From contig NGZR01000001.1 of the NCBI GenBank assembly GCA_002197995.1, positions 14,651,501 through 14,715,500 on the forward strand: 64,000 nucleotides of DNA, read 5' to 3'. Below are positions 12,764 to 23,740 of the stretch, one piece after another. The translations under genes were made by a program, and so were the position numbers. This DNA is from Gaeumannomyces sp. JS-464 (Eukaryota; Ascomycota; Sordariomycetes; Magnaporthales; Magnaporthaceae). The notes under the pieces were generated by a model, which made no database searches, was not told the origin of the DNA, and was given only the letters and a program-made list of their open reading frames with translations. The number at the start of each line of letters is the position of its first letter. The first letter of the stretch is position 1.

Positions 12764-15700
12764 CAGAGCGACGAGAGGCGCACAACAAGGAGCGAGACTT
12801 GCAGCAGCTGCAGCAGCTAACCACCTGCAACAAGCGCAGGGCACTCCTGCACCTAGCACGCACACAGTCGCCGATTCGCGCACTGTCGCAAAACCTGGCT
12901 AGCCCGCGGGTTTCCGCTAAGATGCCAGCCGAATCTTAGTCCCTCAAAGTGGATGCCCAGTGTGTCAAGTCACAAAGGCTGACCGGACTGGGGATGGCAC
13001 CAACGATGGTCTGTTGCACTATCCTGCCCTGAGGTGCAGGCTGTTTTTATTTCTAGTGAAGCGAGAGAACGGAAATGGTTATGGACAACACTCCAGACAT
13101 CTTTCTATCTCTGATGTTGCGACAAAAATAAGTATTGACTTTTATGGACACGCAATTTGCACTCCAGGACACCCCTGGCATAAAATTGTGATCTTGTACT
13201 AATTTTCAATTTTTCTCTCCTATTCTCGATTTGCCCTCTCCTTTTTCTTTCTCTCGGGCGGCCCGCAAGTGACATCCCGACACGATCGAGGCTAGCAGCG
13301 AACTCCATGGAACCGCCAGGAGCCTCCGTCGCTCTATCGATGCTTGGCCTGGTATGCTCGAGATACGGAGACTCACCTGCCCCTTTTCCGTCGCTCGCCC
13401 GCCTGCCAGGCAAATTGGCAGCAGCATCAGCGACGGCACCTTCATTTAGGTATCTTTGCCACATAAAGCGGCAGCCATGCACGCCAAGTTTTCTCCCAAA
13501 AGAGACGGCGGCTGGCGACCGGGGGGCTCGTCGGCCCTGGTCAAAACGGACGGGAGCCTGCCTCGGGCGCAACCAATGCCTAGGTAGCGCGAAAGAGTGC
13601 ATGTTGATGTCGAGAGGCGCCTCGTCCTGCATGGCGGACCCGCTTGTCTGCTCCCCACGTCGTCATATCACAGCGCATGGACGCTCACCGCCCCCGATCA
13701 CACACACTCGCACACCCACCCTCCCCGCCATGAGAGATGGATGGGCTCGCGAAGGAGGGGTCCAGCCCAGGGCCTGCCGCGAGCGCATCGCTGAGGCAGC
13801 CTATTTCCTTCCCCTCCCCAAATGCCGCAGGCGAGATCTCGAATCGAAGCCTGGTCTATGTTTCAGGAAATATGGAGTTGCAAGGCCTCTTTTCCCGCCA
13901 GCAAATACCAGTTGCTTTGGCCAAAAACAGCACGGCCGAGCTGAGGCTGGCTGGGGGTGGGGGAGCAGGTAGCGCTGCCTCGAGAGGCCGGGAGATTCGG
14001 ACAGGCTGTGGGCGATGGTTGCTCCTATCTCGGAGCATCTCCGGGATATTTGGGCACAACCACAAGCAGCAGCAGCCGCACCACACACCATCAACCAAAA
14101 GGCCCAGAGGTACTTCTCTGCACGGCATGCCACCAACCACTCGTGGCTGTCGCCCTATGTTCCACGGATCATGAGATCTAAGCCCGACGTCAACGAGTGG
14201 GAGGTATGCAAATCTAAAATAATAATGGGGATAATAAGAAGGGAGCAGAAGAAAAAAAGGAAAGAAAAAAAAACGGTCTGTCTCGTGTCTCCCCGCCTGC
14301 ACATCACCACTAGCACGCACTTGTCACCAGCAATAGAGGGGTTGGTTGGAGGGGTAGGTAGGTTCGTGCCCTCGTCTTGCCCAGCCAAGTGATTGTTGTT
14401 TTGGCTAGACCCAACAATGCCCACCACAGATCACTTCTCGTTTTCTCTGCCTTCCTTTCTTTTCTTTTCTTCTTTCTTTCTTCCTCTCCTATTCGACACA
14501 GTCGGCATTGCAGCTGCAGCGTTGTGCTGTTGCTCAATATTTCATTCCGTTACCCCTCCATTCCCCCCTTTCATGTTCGCTGTCGCTGCGTAATATCAAA
14601 AATTTTTCTTTGCTGCATCCCGTGAGCACCAATGGCAGGCCTGTCGTGGCCACCAGGTTCTTCGTTTTTCCACCCTCGGGCCAGACCACAGCCAAGTTGC
14701 AGCTGCAGTGCCGACTCGAACCGCGTCGACCCTTGGCCGAGGACCCAGGCCGTGTGGGTGGGGTGGCCGCGGCGGGTCTGGGGACTCCACATGTACAAAG
14801 TAACATGAAGCGATCTTGGCCGCTTCCAACTCTTGGTCGGAGCCAATGCACGCCACGGCGGCCTGCGTCCTGCCTGAGGCATTTGGCGCCCGATCTGAGT
14901 CACGGCAGCTGGCGCTGGTGTGCGTCGGGCGTTGTTGTTCAAGTTCAGGCTAAAGTCCCTGCCCGGTCGAGGGACCCATTTCCACTGTTCCAGCAGCTCT
15001 TTTAGCTGCGCTGCACGTCACTAGCACGTGCCAAGCTAACACAGCTCCGGGATGACAAAGCAGGAGCCCCAGCCTCGATGAGGCGTCTGTGCCCATTTTG
15101 GGCATCGGGAATGCGACGCGGCTGAGCTTGTCGTCGGTTGGCTCTCTGTCTTCCATGCGCGATGTGGTGTTGATTGACGACCACCCGTTGTCGGAGAAGA
15201 AAAACTAAAGGGTCGGCTGCGAGGAGTCTTCTCGCATTCACCAATTTCCAGACCCATCACCCCGTCTTGTCCCCAGTTCCTGAATCACTCGCTTATCATC
15301 AAGCGAGGGGCGATGGGCCAGCGCGCAATGCGATAGTGACGCGAGTGGGAAAGTGACCACCTTCCTCAAACGTCCGACCCCGGGCCGGGCCGGGTACGGG
15401 GATTCTGGGCCGCCCGGAACTTTTCGGAGGGACCGGTCGGCCGGAGATGGTGCACCGCCTCCGCCCGGGGACCTACTGCTTTGTAGGGACTGCTTTGTAA
15501 GGACTGCTTTGGGCCGTTGTGCATTCTTCTGCTTGTCGAGTCTTTCGGATATCACTGCACGGTGGTCGTGATGTTTAGAAGAGAAAAAGAAGAAGCAAAA
15601 CAAAAACTGCATTCCCTTTAGGATCGGTCCTTAAAGCCGGGTCTGCGCATTGCGATGATCCTGGAGAGTCTGCCTGGCAGCAGCGACACTCCGCCTCCAC

Positions 15701-16694
15701 ATAACTTCCAACTTACCTGGTGTACCTGATTCCACCGTATGCCGCTGTCAGAGAAGAACAAGATCGCCTGCGAGAATGCGTTTTGCATGAATGGGGCGTC
15801 ATGTCCGCGGAGTCCTGGTCGCCCAACGGCTTCCAAGCCAGTGAGCTCTAAAGCTACCTGCGAAAACAGAAGCCACCACCCATGATTCCAATCAGGCATG
15901 ATATTGCTCAGAGGCACACGATTGCGGTGTCGGCCTACTGCGCCGTCTTAGAGAGAAGATATCCATGGCGCAGCCCTCGATGAGAATAAAATAAGCCTCC
16001 CGCAAAAGCTTCCGAGGGCAAAGAAGCTAGAATAGATGTTTAGCATAGCTACCATAGGTATGCGCTGGATTCCTAGATCAACAAAGATTAAAAGGGAATA
16101 GGATGAAGAAACAAGGAATGAACGACGCGGTTGCACGAGGCTGTTAGGCGCCTTCGAGATTCTTCTTTTCGAGGTTGCCTAGAACTGCCTAGGGGCAGAC
16201 GACACCCAGGAGGCGCAGCGACTTTGTCGTCTACGTATGATATCTCGATAACTTCGAATTACATATAATCTGACCACGGTGCCCCGGTGGAGCGGACTAC
16301 GGGGCGGCGCGGTTGACAAATTGGCGGAGTAGCCTTCAGATCTTATACTGAATGAATGAGGCCATTCCCAATTCAACGCTCTCTTCTCGATCATATCATC
16401 ACTTCCTTCCTTCTCTCTGCGTCCCAGCTTTCCCACCAAGCCACATAAAAACCTCCCTCCTTCTCACCTCTGCTCTTCGGCCTCGCGCGCCGCCTCTCTA
16501 CCAACCCGAGTCTTGCCATCCAGCCCAGGCGCATCATCCACAGTCCGGCCTACACCCCCTACATCCAGAGTCTCGCTATCATCTCTTACCCAAGCTCGCC
16601 TCTCAAATAAGGCGTTCACGAGGAAGGCCTTACTCTACCACCCAAGCTTTCCCACCTTATCTTTATCCTCACCATAATCCTCAGCCACCGCAAG
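12125..16694. other. 4.6 kb divergent intergenic stretch without a supported gene
   Basis: It separates the demethylase (-) and the F-box gene (+). Open frames here show no domain, no conserved-looking segment and no consistent splice pattern. The ends should carry the two promoters and long 5' UTRs. A polypyrimidine tract (about 14450-14490) and an AGC microsatellite are visible. I see no tRNA, 5S rRNA or transposon. Confidence 0.55.
12733..12762. repeat. (AGC)10 trinucleotide microsatellite
   Basis: Ten tandem AGC/CAG units, about 600 bp upstream of the demethylase start codon. It would encode poly-Gln or poly-Ser only in frames I do not accept as genes, so it probably lies in a promoter or 5' UTR. 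Related AGC-rich bits continue to about 12820. Confidence 0.9.
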
Positions 16695-17495
16695 ATGCCG
16701 CTCGCAGGTATGGCTAGGTCTCGTATGTCTCGTGTGATGTTCGAATACTTCATGCGCGAACTTATCAGGTCTATGGATTCCTTGTCCGAGCTATCCTCCC
16801 AGCGCCAGCTTACCCGCCAGCATGTGCCCGCGCGAAGTTCCCAACAAGCTCCTGCCCTAGAGATTCCCGTAAGGACAAAGCCGCGAGGATCCAAAGGGAC
16901 AAAGGAACCATCCCTCTCTCGGCTAGAGAAACTGCCGGCGGAACTAAAGACGGACATCTGCTCGTATCTGGACTATAAATCTGTCCTGAATCTCTCGATG
17001 ACTAGCAGACGACTGTAAGTACCACACCTCAACACCATATGGCTGCTGCTCCTTCGAACCGAACTCATCTGACACATGCACTCGCCGCCGCCGCGCCGCA
17101 ACTCCGACAGCCACCACGACATCGGCCCAGCGCGATGCGACGCCAGCGTCAGGGCCGAGTTCCTCGTCCGCGCCCAGGGCTTCAGAAAGCACCGGCCCAC
17201 AGGAGCGTTCGAGTTCAAGTTCTACCGAGCCAAGGACGGCGCCATCCGGCGCCGGGCAGTGAAGACACCCTCGGGCAGGCACGGGAACTTGGCGTGCTTC
17301 CGTTGCAACAAGGTCTTGGCGGCCGAGAACTTTTCCCAACGCCGGCGCAGCGACCAAACGAGCCGCCGCTTCTGCCTGAAATGCGGCCGCGCCGCCTCCA
17401 CCGGGGCCCTGGCGCGCGGCCGGGAGACGAGACGGCGCAACTGGGCTGCTCGGCTGGCCGGAGCCTCTGGGGCGGCCGCGGGCGCCAGTAAATAG
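16695..17495 (+). CDS. F-box protein with C-terminal zinc-ribbon-like motif
   Basis: Predicted 234-aa protein, exons 16695-17014 and 17111-17495, with a 96-nt intron (GTAAGT...GACAG). The N-terminus is basic and Ser/Gln-rich. The F-box follows at about residues 75-107 (LEKLPAELKTDICSYLDYKS, SMTSRRL), the module that binds SKP1 and recruits substrates to SCF ubiquitin ligases. The C-terminal half carries two Cys pairs (CFRCNK and FCLKCG about 30 residues apart) that could bind zinc. This F-box plus CxxC arrangement recurs in short proteins of filamentous fungi; substrates are unknown. The start at 16695 is the first Met in frame and is not otherwise supported. Confidence 0.75.
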
Positions 17496-19993
17496 CTCGG
17501 GTGTGGCTCTGGTGCCCGCAGCTCACTTGACAACCGAGGAAAGCAAGGGCGTGATAAGGATTTAGAGGGCAGATATTAAGGGAAAGACATGATCTAGACG
17601 GGCGTTGAGAAAATACAGGCGTTGATATTGCGATGGTCTTTGGAGTTTGGGAAGGGACATATCGTCGACTTGATAGCAGATGCGGTGCATACTTGATCTC
17701 TACAATTTTAGTAGAATAGTTGAAAGGAATCCTGAGAGGTCACATGACAAAGGTCACATTGAACGTCTCCTTAATTGCCTAGAGGATTACATAGAAGAGT
17801 GTAAAGGCCGTGCCATTCGGCAGGGTACCTAATCGTACGACCAAAGATAGGCATAGATAACTGTGTTGCCGGACTTGGTGCCGGGAAAACAAAAGGATCC
17901 GAGCGAACACAATGGATGGAGGGTGTTAAAAGCTCATCTGGTTTGAGCCTCTGAGACTAGTGGATTCCGCTCCCATCTGGATGAGCCTCTGAGACTAGGT
18001 CTAATCATGTGGGCAGATGCAGCCTCGAAAGGTCGCAACGGCCCAGCCGCAGAGCCCCTGCTCCATTGTGGCTATGCTCTGCAATTTATACAAAGGTGGT
18101 CCCTTCGCGCGCCGTCGCTATTGTCTGGTTCCCCTTGTCGCGCCGCGCGCGTGTCGGCCACTATGTAGGGGCCTCGATCTTGTTTCAAAAGAGCCGCCAC
18201 ACGAGACACAACCTCACAGCTCAGCCTGCCGGAAGGGCTGGCAAGGCTGGAGGCGCGCCTGGATTGGTCGGCGGGAGCTTGTTTGCGTCATAGTTGGTCG
18301 AGCGACTCTTGTTCGGGCTGGCTCCAGTCTAAGCAGAGGCGCTTAACCGGAACCGGACCTACCAATGAATGTGTTTTAAAAACTTCACAGGCAATCGAAT
18401 GGATTCGCGCCTTATCTCAAAATCGTCAATGGCCTCGATTCTTGTCTCCATGTGCAATCAAGCATTATCACAGTCATTTTCCTTCCGGCTTCTTTTTAGG
18501 CCGCCTCGCGTTCAGGAAACGAATAAAATCACGGCAAAACCGCATCACTTGCGACGAGGAAACAGGCCCACACAAAGCGCGACTCGCGGGCATGTCCAAA
18601 CTGACGTGTTTGCGATGATAGGTGCCAGTGAGGAGCCAGAGTGGGCTGTCATGGGGCTGACTGCATGGTTGATAGCGAGCACACTGGCCGGCACAGGGTT
18701 ATGATGTACCCCACTCCCCATCGGCAGTGCGTCGATGGGTCTGCTACATGGATGCGGAAAGAAAAAGACGAAGAGAAAGCAGGGAACAAGAAAAAAAAGG
18801 GGGAACGTTGCGTTCGTCCAAGGGGGTCGAGGGACCTTGTCTGGCCACAGCCGACGTAGGCGCCCGCACGCTGGCCCTATTGGACCAACGCGGCTAGGTA
18901 TCCGTGCCCGGAGCGCACCCTTTTCTCATTCCCTTCCATCCGATTTGAGTCCCGACGCTTGCTTGAAGAATGGCGCATTTTCGTCCGAAGCACGACCCTT
19001 GTGCCTCCGCCGGGGATAAAACGTCCCGCCTTTGGGTCGGTTTTCACGAGGTTCCCTGGTCCAACGCCTACTGTACCTAGCCTTCTGCACCGATCGAATA
19101 TTCCAAGAAAAATAACGCACCCCATATCAAGTCGTATTCGGACCTTCAGACAAACGGCGCCTGTTGGTGTCGGCTCGACTCGCCCTCCATCGCGCTGCCC
19201 TGCCGGCGCGCACCCTGCTCCATGATCGCTGGGCCCGCTATATCGACGGGGTGTTAATAATAGAGCAAGCAAGAGGTTGATTCGACACGGCATGGGGCTT
19301 GGGGTCATGCCCCGGGCCCCTGCACAACGCAACATCCGGCCAGTGGAAGGCTCAGGAAAGGCCGCTGTGGCGAGCAAGTGTGGAGAGCGTCTCCCACCAG
19401 CCGATGGGAATGGGTAAAACTACCACCCGTGCTGGCCCTGTTATCACCGGGACAAGGGCTCCTCGTTTCAAGCTTCAGACCACATCCGCACCGATGCTGG
19501 GTGCTTAACCACCCGTGGATTATGGGTTTCCCTCCCAGCGCATGCGCTTTCTTCTTCGCATTGAGACGAGAGCGGCGGCCTGCCATGGGTGCCCGGTCCG
19601 CCTCCCAGTCTAGGAGTTTCTATGATACTTGGGTATATACCCGTCTGCCTGGAAATATCATGACGGCAGGAGTCTGCTGGAAGTTCCTCTGGCCAAGTCA
19701 GGATTCACCTTGATCCAGACACCACATTTTTGCTGGTGAGCTGGCGGCATCACACCTCCTTTCCACTTCTCGAAACCTTCCATCTTTCTTTTCTTGATTT
19801 TTTATGGCTGGCCCAGTCGCCTCTTTCTTGTCTCGTTGACAACTTGATCGACAAGTGTTGCAGGTGCCATCACATCCCAAATAACGAGGGTCGGAAAAGC
19901 AAATGGACGACAACTGAACGCTGGGCTTGTTGTCGATTTAAAACTTACTCTTCGTTTTCATTCCCCTCCCAAAAAAAATACAGCTTAACAAAA
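17496..19993. other. Intergenic, 2.5 kb
   Basis: F-box gene 3' flank and promoter region of the next gene. A short near-repeat (GAGCCTCTGAGACTAG) occurs at about 17945 and 17983. No gene or RNA is supported. An open extension upstream of 19994 is treated as 5' UTR because it lacks protein-like composition. Confidence 0.5.
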
Positions 19994-22808
19994 ATGGCAG
20001 TCCAGTCAAGGGGCTCGATGAGCTCCAGGCTCGGCCGCAGTAGCCTCGTGGCTGCCCCAGTACTCCTCTTTCTTGGCACTCTCTTCTTACTGATATGGAG
20101 CGGCGGGGATATCGGTGCCTTGAGCCAGCTCTCAAGGAGGTTAGGCGTCGAGGGCCGGGCGGGGGTGGTCAACAACCTCGGTTCCTGGCGGGACACGATC
20201 GAGACCGTTATATCGCCCGAGACGGCCGATGCGATCGAGTGTGATCGCCAACTCCGCCGCAGCATCGGCGCCGCCGTCGACTTCACTCGCGGCTTGACCA
20301 AAGACCTCGCCGAGCGCTTCGAGTTGCCCTCCCTGATGGAGGCCTCGGACAGCCTCGCACTGGTCAGGAAGAACCTCGACGACAGCGACATCAGGGGCAC
20401 CCCAACCACCCCCGGCTCCCCATCGCTCAGCAAGCGCCAACAGCTCTTCCCCAGCATGTCGGGCCTGCCAGGCATCCCAGGGCTCACGTCACCACTATTC
20501 GGAGGGTCCAAGGGGCCTGATACGACAAAAGACGCGGCAGCACCCGCGACATCGCCGGCGGCGGCAGCGAGCAACCCGCTCGCGGGCCTGGGCAACGCGG
20601 CTCTCGACGCCATCCTGTCGCCGCTCAAGGATGCGTTGAGCGGCATTACTGCCGGCATCACCAAGAACCTGGGCGGCGCCGCCATGTTCCTGGGCATCGG
20701 CATCGGCGCCGGCACAGCGCAGGGTCTGAATCTGGCGCCCGCCGACTCGATCAACAAGCTCGCCGCCAAGATCGCGGCCGACAACGGCCAGCAGGCCACG
20801 GGGCTAAACCCGGCCATCCAGAGTCTGGGCCTGGGCGCTTCGGCCGCCATCGTCGGTGCCCTCAACGTCACGGGTGGTGGCGCGTCCCTGAGCTCTTTCA
20901 ACATCACCTCGCTGCTCGGCGGCCAGTCGTTGTCCGAGGTCGCCCTCAAGTTCGGCGACGGCCTAGGCTCCGGCGCCTTGTCCGGGCTCAAGCTGGCACG
21001 TAACAACAAGCAGGTCGTGTCGCCGCCTTCCGGATCCAAGGCCAGCGATGTGGCGGGCGCCTTTGCCTTTGGGTTGTCAAACTCAATCTCCCAGAGCGTG
21101 GATCTCTCCGGCGGGCTGCCGGGCACCATTGGCGGCAAGGCGCTGGACCTCTCGGGGCTGAATAAGATGTTCCCGGGCATCAACGCAGGCAGCGTTGCGC
21201 AGGGGTTCGCTAGGGGTCTTCTCCAGGGAGCGAGCGACTCGATCGAGGCCATGGGCGGCGTCAAGGCGCTCATGAACGGGACGGCGCACATGCCGACCAC
21301 CATGCCCAACGGCACCATCGGCTTCAACGACACACTGGGCGGCGCGTCGAGCGGCTTCGGCCAGGGCATCGGTGGCCAGGGCGTCCTCGTCGCGACGCAG
21401 CTCATCGCCCAGGCGTTCCCCGACGTCGTCAGAGTCAACAGCTCCAACAAGACCGGCGCCAAGGTGACGACTCGCTCTCTCGACGTCATCCTCCCGCGCC
21501 AGCTGGGCGGCAACAATAACAACAACGACAACCAGCAGGTGACGATCGGGTTCGGCCCGGCGCTGAACCTGTCGGCCATCATCAACACGGCGACGCTCTC
21601 GAGTGGTATGCAGACGCTCATGGACCTATTGCGCTGCGAAGGCATCAGCGGCTTCTTCCTGATTCTCTCCGGCCTGCGAAAAAGCGGCGCCCTGCCGGAC
21701 AGCTCCAACTCCATCGGCGACGCGCTGGGGACCAACTTCACGGCCACCATCCGCGACATCGTCCCCAACGGCACCATTTCCTTTGTGAGCAGCGGCAACA
21801 GGTTCGATATCGACGGCCAACTTCTTCTTAAAGTGCTCGGAGGCTCCATCCTCCAGGCCGCCGACGGCATCAAGATCAACGGGAAAAAGTTCATCGCCTT
21901 TGCCGCCCTGCTGATCGTCCATAGTAAGTGCTGAACATCCCACCTCGCTGGCATGAGCGGCTCTTGACGCTGACAGAAAAAAAAAAAAAAAAAAAAAAAA
22001 CTGCGCAGTCCTCATCGCCGTCCTTATCTTCGTCGCCGTGCTCCCCCTGGCTATGGGTCTCGAGGGCGCGCGCAGCCTCCTCGCCCGCGCCCGGCTGCAG
22101 CAGGCGCTGCCGCGGCAAACCCCGCGCTGGGTCGGGATTCTGTGGCTGTTCGTCACGGTACCCTCGCTCGTGCTCGTGCTGGTCTTTGGCGCCCTCGCCG
22201 CCGGCGACAAGCCCACGGGCCACTTCCGGACGGCGCACTCCATCGTCGGCCTCATCGCCATCATCATGGGTATCCCCGCCACCGCGCTCTACTACGCCGA
22301 CTCGCGGCTCCCCTACCTCAAGGCCCGCATCATGCGCGCCCTGGGCGGCGGCGGCGGCGGCGGCAACCAGCTGAAGGCCGAGGCGCGCTTCATCCTGCTG
22401 CGCGCGCTGTCGAACCAGGTCTTCCAGACGCTCGGCACGTCGGCCATCCTCACGGGCTTCGGCGCCCTGGCCGCGGCCACGCTGTGCTTCCCCACGGTGA
22501 TCGTGCCCTTCGAGGCCGCCATCGCCATCGGCTTCGCCATCGCGAGCGTCTCAAACGTCGGGCAGCTGCTCGCCTGGCTCGACTTTTACATCGCCTGGCG
22601 CACCTCGCGCAACCGGAGCAAGAACCAGGGCGGCGTGGAAGAGGAAGGCGGGGCGGCGGCGGCGGCGTCGCGGGGCACGAGATCGCCTTCCGAGGTCGCC
22701 ACAGACGACTACAGCGACGCCGCGGCCGCAAAGGAGGCCCGCGCCGTCCACGTCCCGCCGCGGGGGCCTATAAAGGAGATGAAGGTGCTCTATAACGAAA
22801 AGGTTTAG
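19994..22808 (+). CDS. Large membrane protein with cytochrome-b561-like C-terminal transmembrane domain
   Basis: About 909 aa, exons 19994-21923 and 22009-22808. I start at the Met of MAVQSRG, which leads straight into a signal-anchor (VAAPVLLFLGTLFLLIW). Residues about 60-600 form a long Gly/Ala/Ser-rich, probably non-cytosolic region with many N-glycosylation sequons (NVT, NIT, NGT, NSS, NLS) and repeated GLG-type motifs. The C-terminal 280 residues hold about six hydrophobic helices. A His lies in the helix spanning the splice junction (FAALLIVHILIAVL), and HFRTAHSIVGLIAIIMG has spaced His residues, which resembles b561/ferric-reductase-like heme-binding bundles. The tail is charged and cytosolic. 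An electron-transfer role is inferred only. The intron is 85 nt and contains a 24-base A run. Confidence 0.75.
21977..22000. repeat. A24 homopolymer inside an intron
   Basis: Uninterrupted run of 24 A between the likely branch site (CGCTGAC, about 21968-21974) and the 3' splice site CTGCGCAG ending at 22008. This is where a pyrimidine tract is usual. Confidence 0.9.
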
Positions 22809-23740
22809 AGCGGCATCTATCTGCCTGGATTTGTATTCACTCATTTTTTCCCTCTTCTTCATTCTTTTTTTGCTGCTGTGCTGCGTGCTCTCTGGCGAGG
22901 GCAGCCGGCCTGCACTCGAAAAACGCTCGAGATCATCATGCCTTGTATCCATTTCCAACTTTGCCCTCACTAGCACCCTTTTCTTCTTCTCCTCTTCTTC
23001 TTTACTTCTATACCCCGTCGTTATAGCCAATAAACCTTTCATGTTCGAACAAGACTCTCTTCCTTTTCCCCTTTGTAGATGTGATGCACTGTGCCCTCTT
23101 GATATGCCGAGAAAACCGGTGTACCCGCCCCATCCTGGACTTCATCCCAGGGCCCGTGGGAAGCAAGATCAGAGAATATTCATCCCTTCTGACCGCGCAT
23201 GAGCCCGGAAGCGACTTGCCTGCTTCGCATACATACATGACATGACGTTGACGTATCCGGATTTCATCCTTCCCCATATCTAAACTCAGTCTCAGCAGCC
23301 GTACCGGCCATCCAAGCCCAATGACGGAGCCGCGCGCCAACTCATGCACATCGTCTAGATTTCCGACACCCCTGCTCGAAACGACAGGATCAGACAGGAT
23401 GGTCGTCGAGAACAAACACAGCACCAAGGGCGAGCCCGGGACTCGACGGACGGAGATTTTACCACGTAATCGCACACGACGCACCCGTCATGCCGGGGAT
23501 TACAAATGACATTAAACAAGGTGAATTATTTATATTAGAAAGTAGGGATAATACACCTATGTAGGAAGGGGAAACAAAAAAGGCCCCAGCCCTCCTTGTC
23601 ATTGCTGAGTAGAAGGGGTCGAAAAAACAGACTCAAGGTTAAAAAAATGTTTGGAGGGCATGATGATGAGAATGAGCAAAATTAGGGGCCATGTTTGGTC
23701 GTGACAGAAATAGCAACATCAAGAGCATTACACAGCATCG
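22809..23740. other. Convergent 3' flanks
   Basis: It lies between the stop codons of two convergent genes. T-rich at about 22840-23010 and A-rich near 23570-23650, as expected for fungal 3' UTRs and polyadenylation regions. No further feature. Confidence 0.6.

Noticed and set aside
12287..12902. Overlapping open frames on both strands around the AGC array
   Set aside because: Poly-Gln, poly-Cys and poly-Ser translations come from the microsatellite and GC-rich sequence; no conserved segment.
15618..15917. Minus-strand 99-codon open frame
   Set aside because: Looked faintly protein-like, but I could not assign a family, exon structure or neighbour.
19730..19993. N-terminal extension of the b561-like protein
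   Set aside because: Composition unlike the protein, contains typical 5' UTR pyrimidine-rich DNA; the Met at 19994 leads into the signal-anchor.
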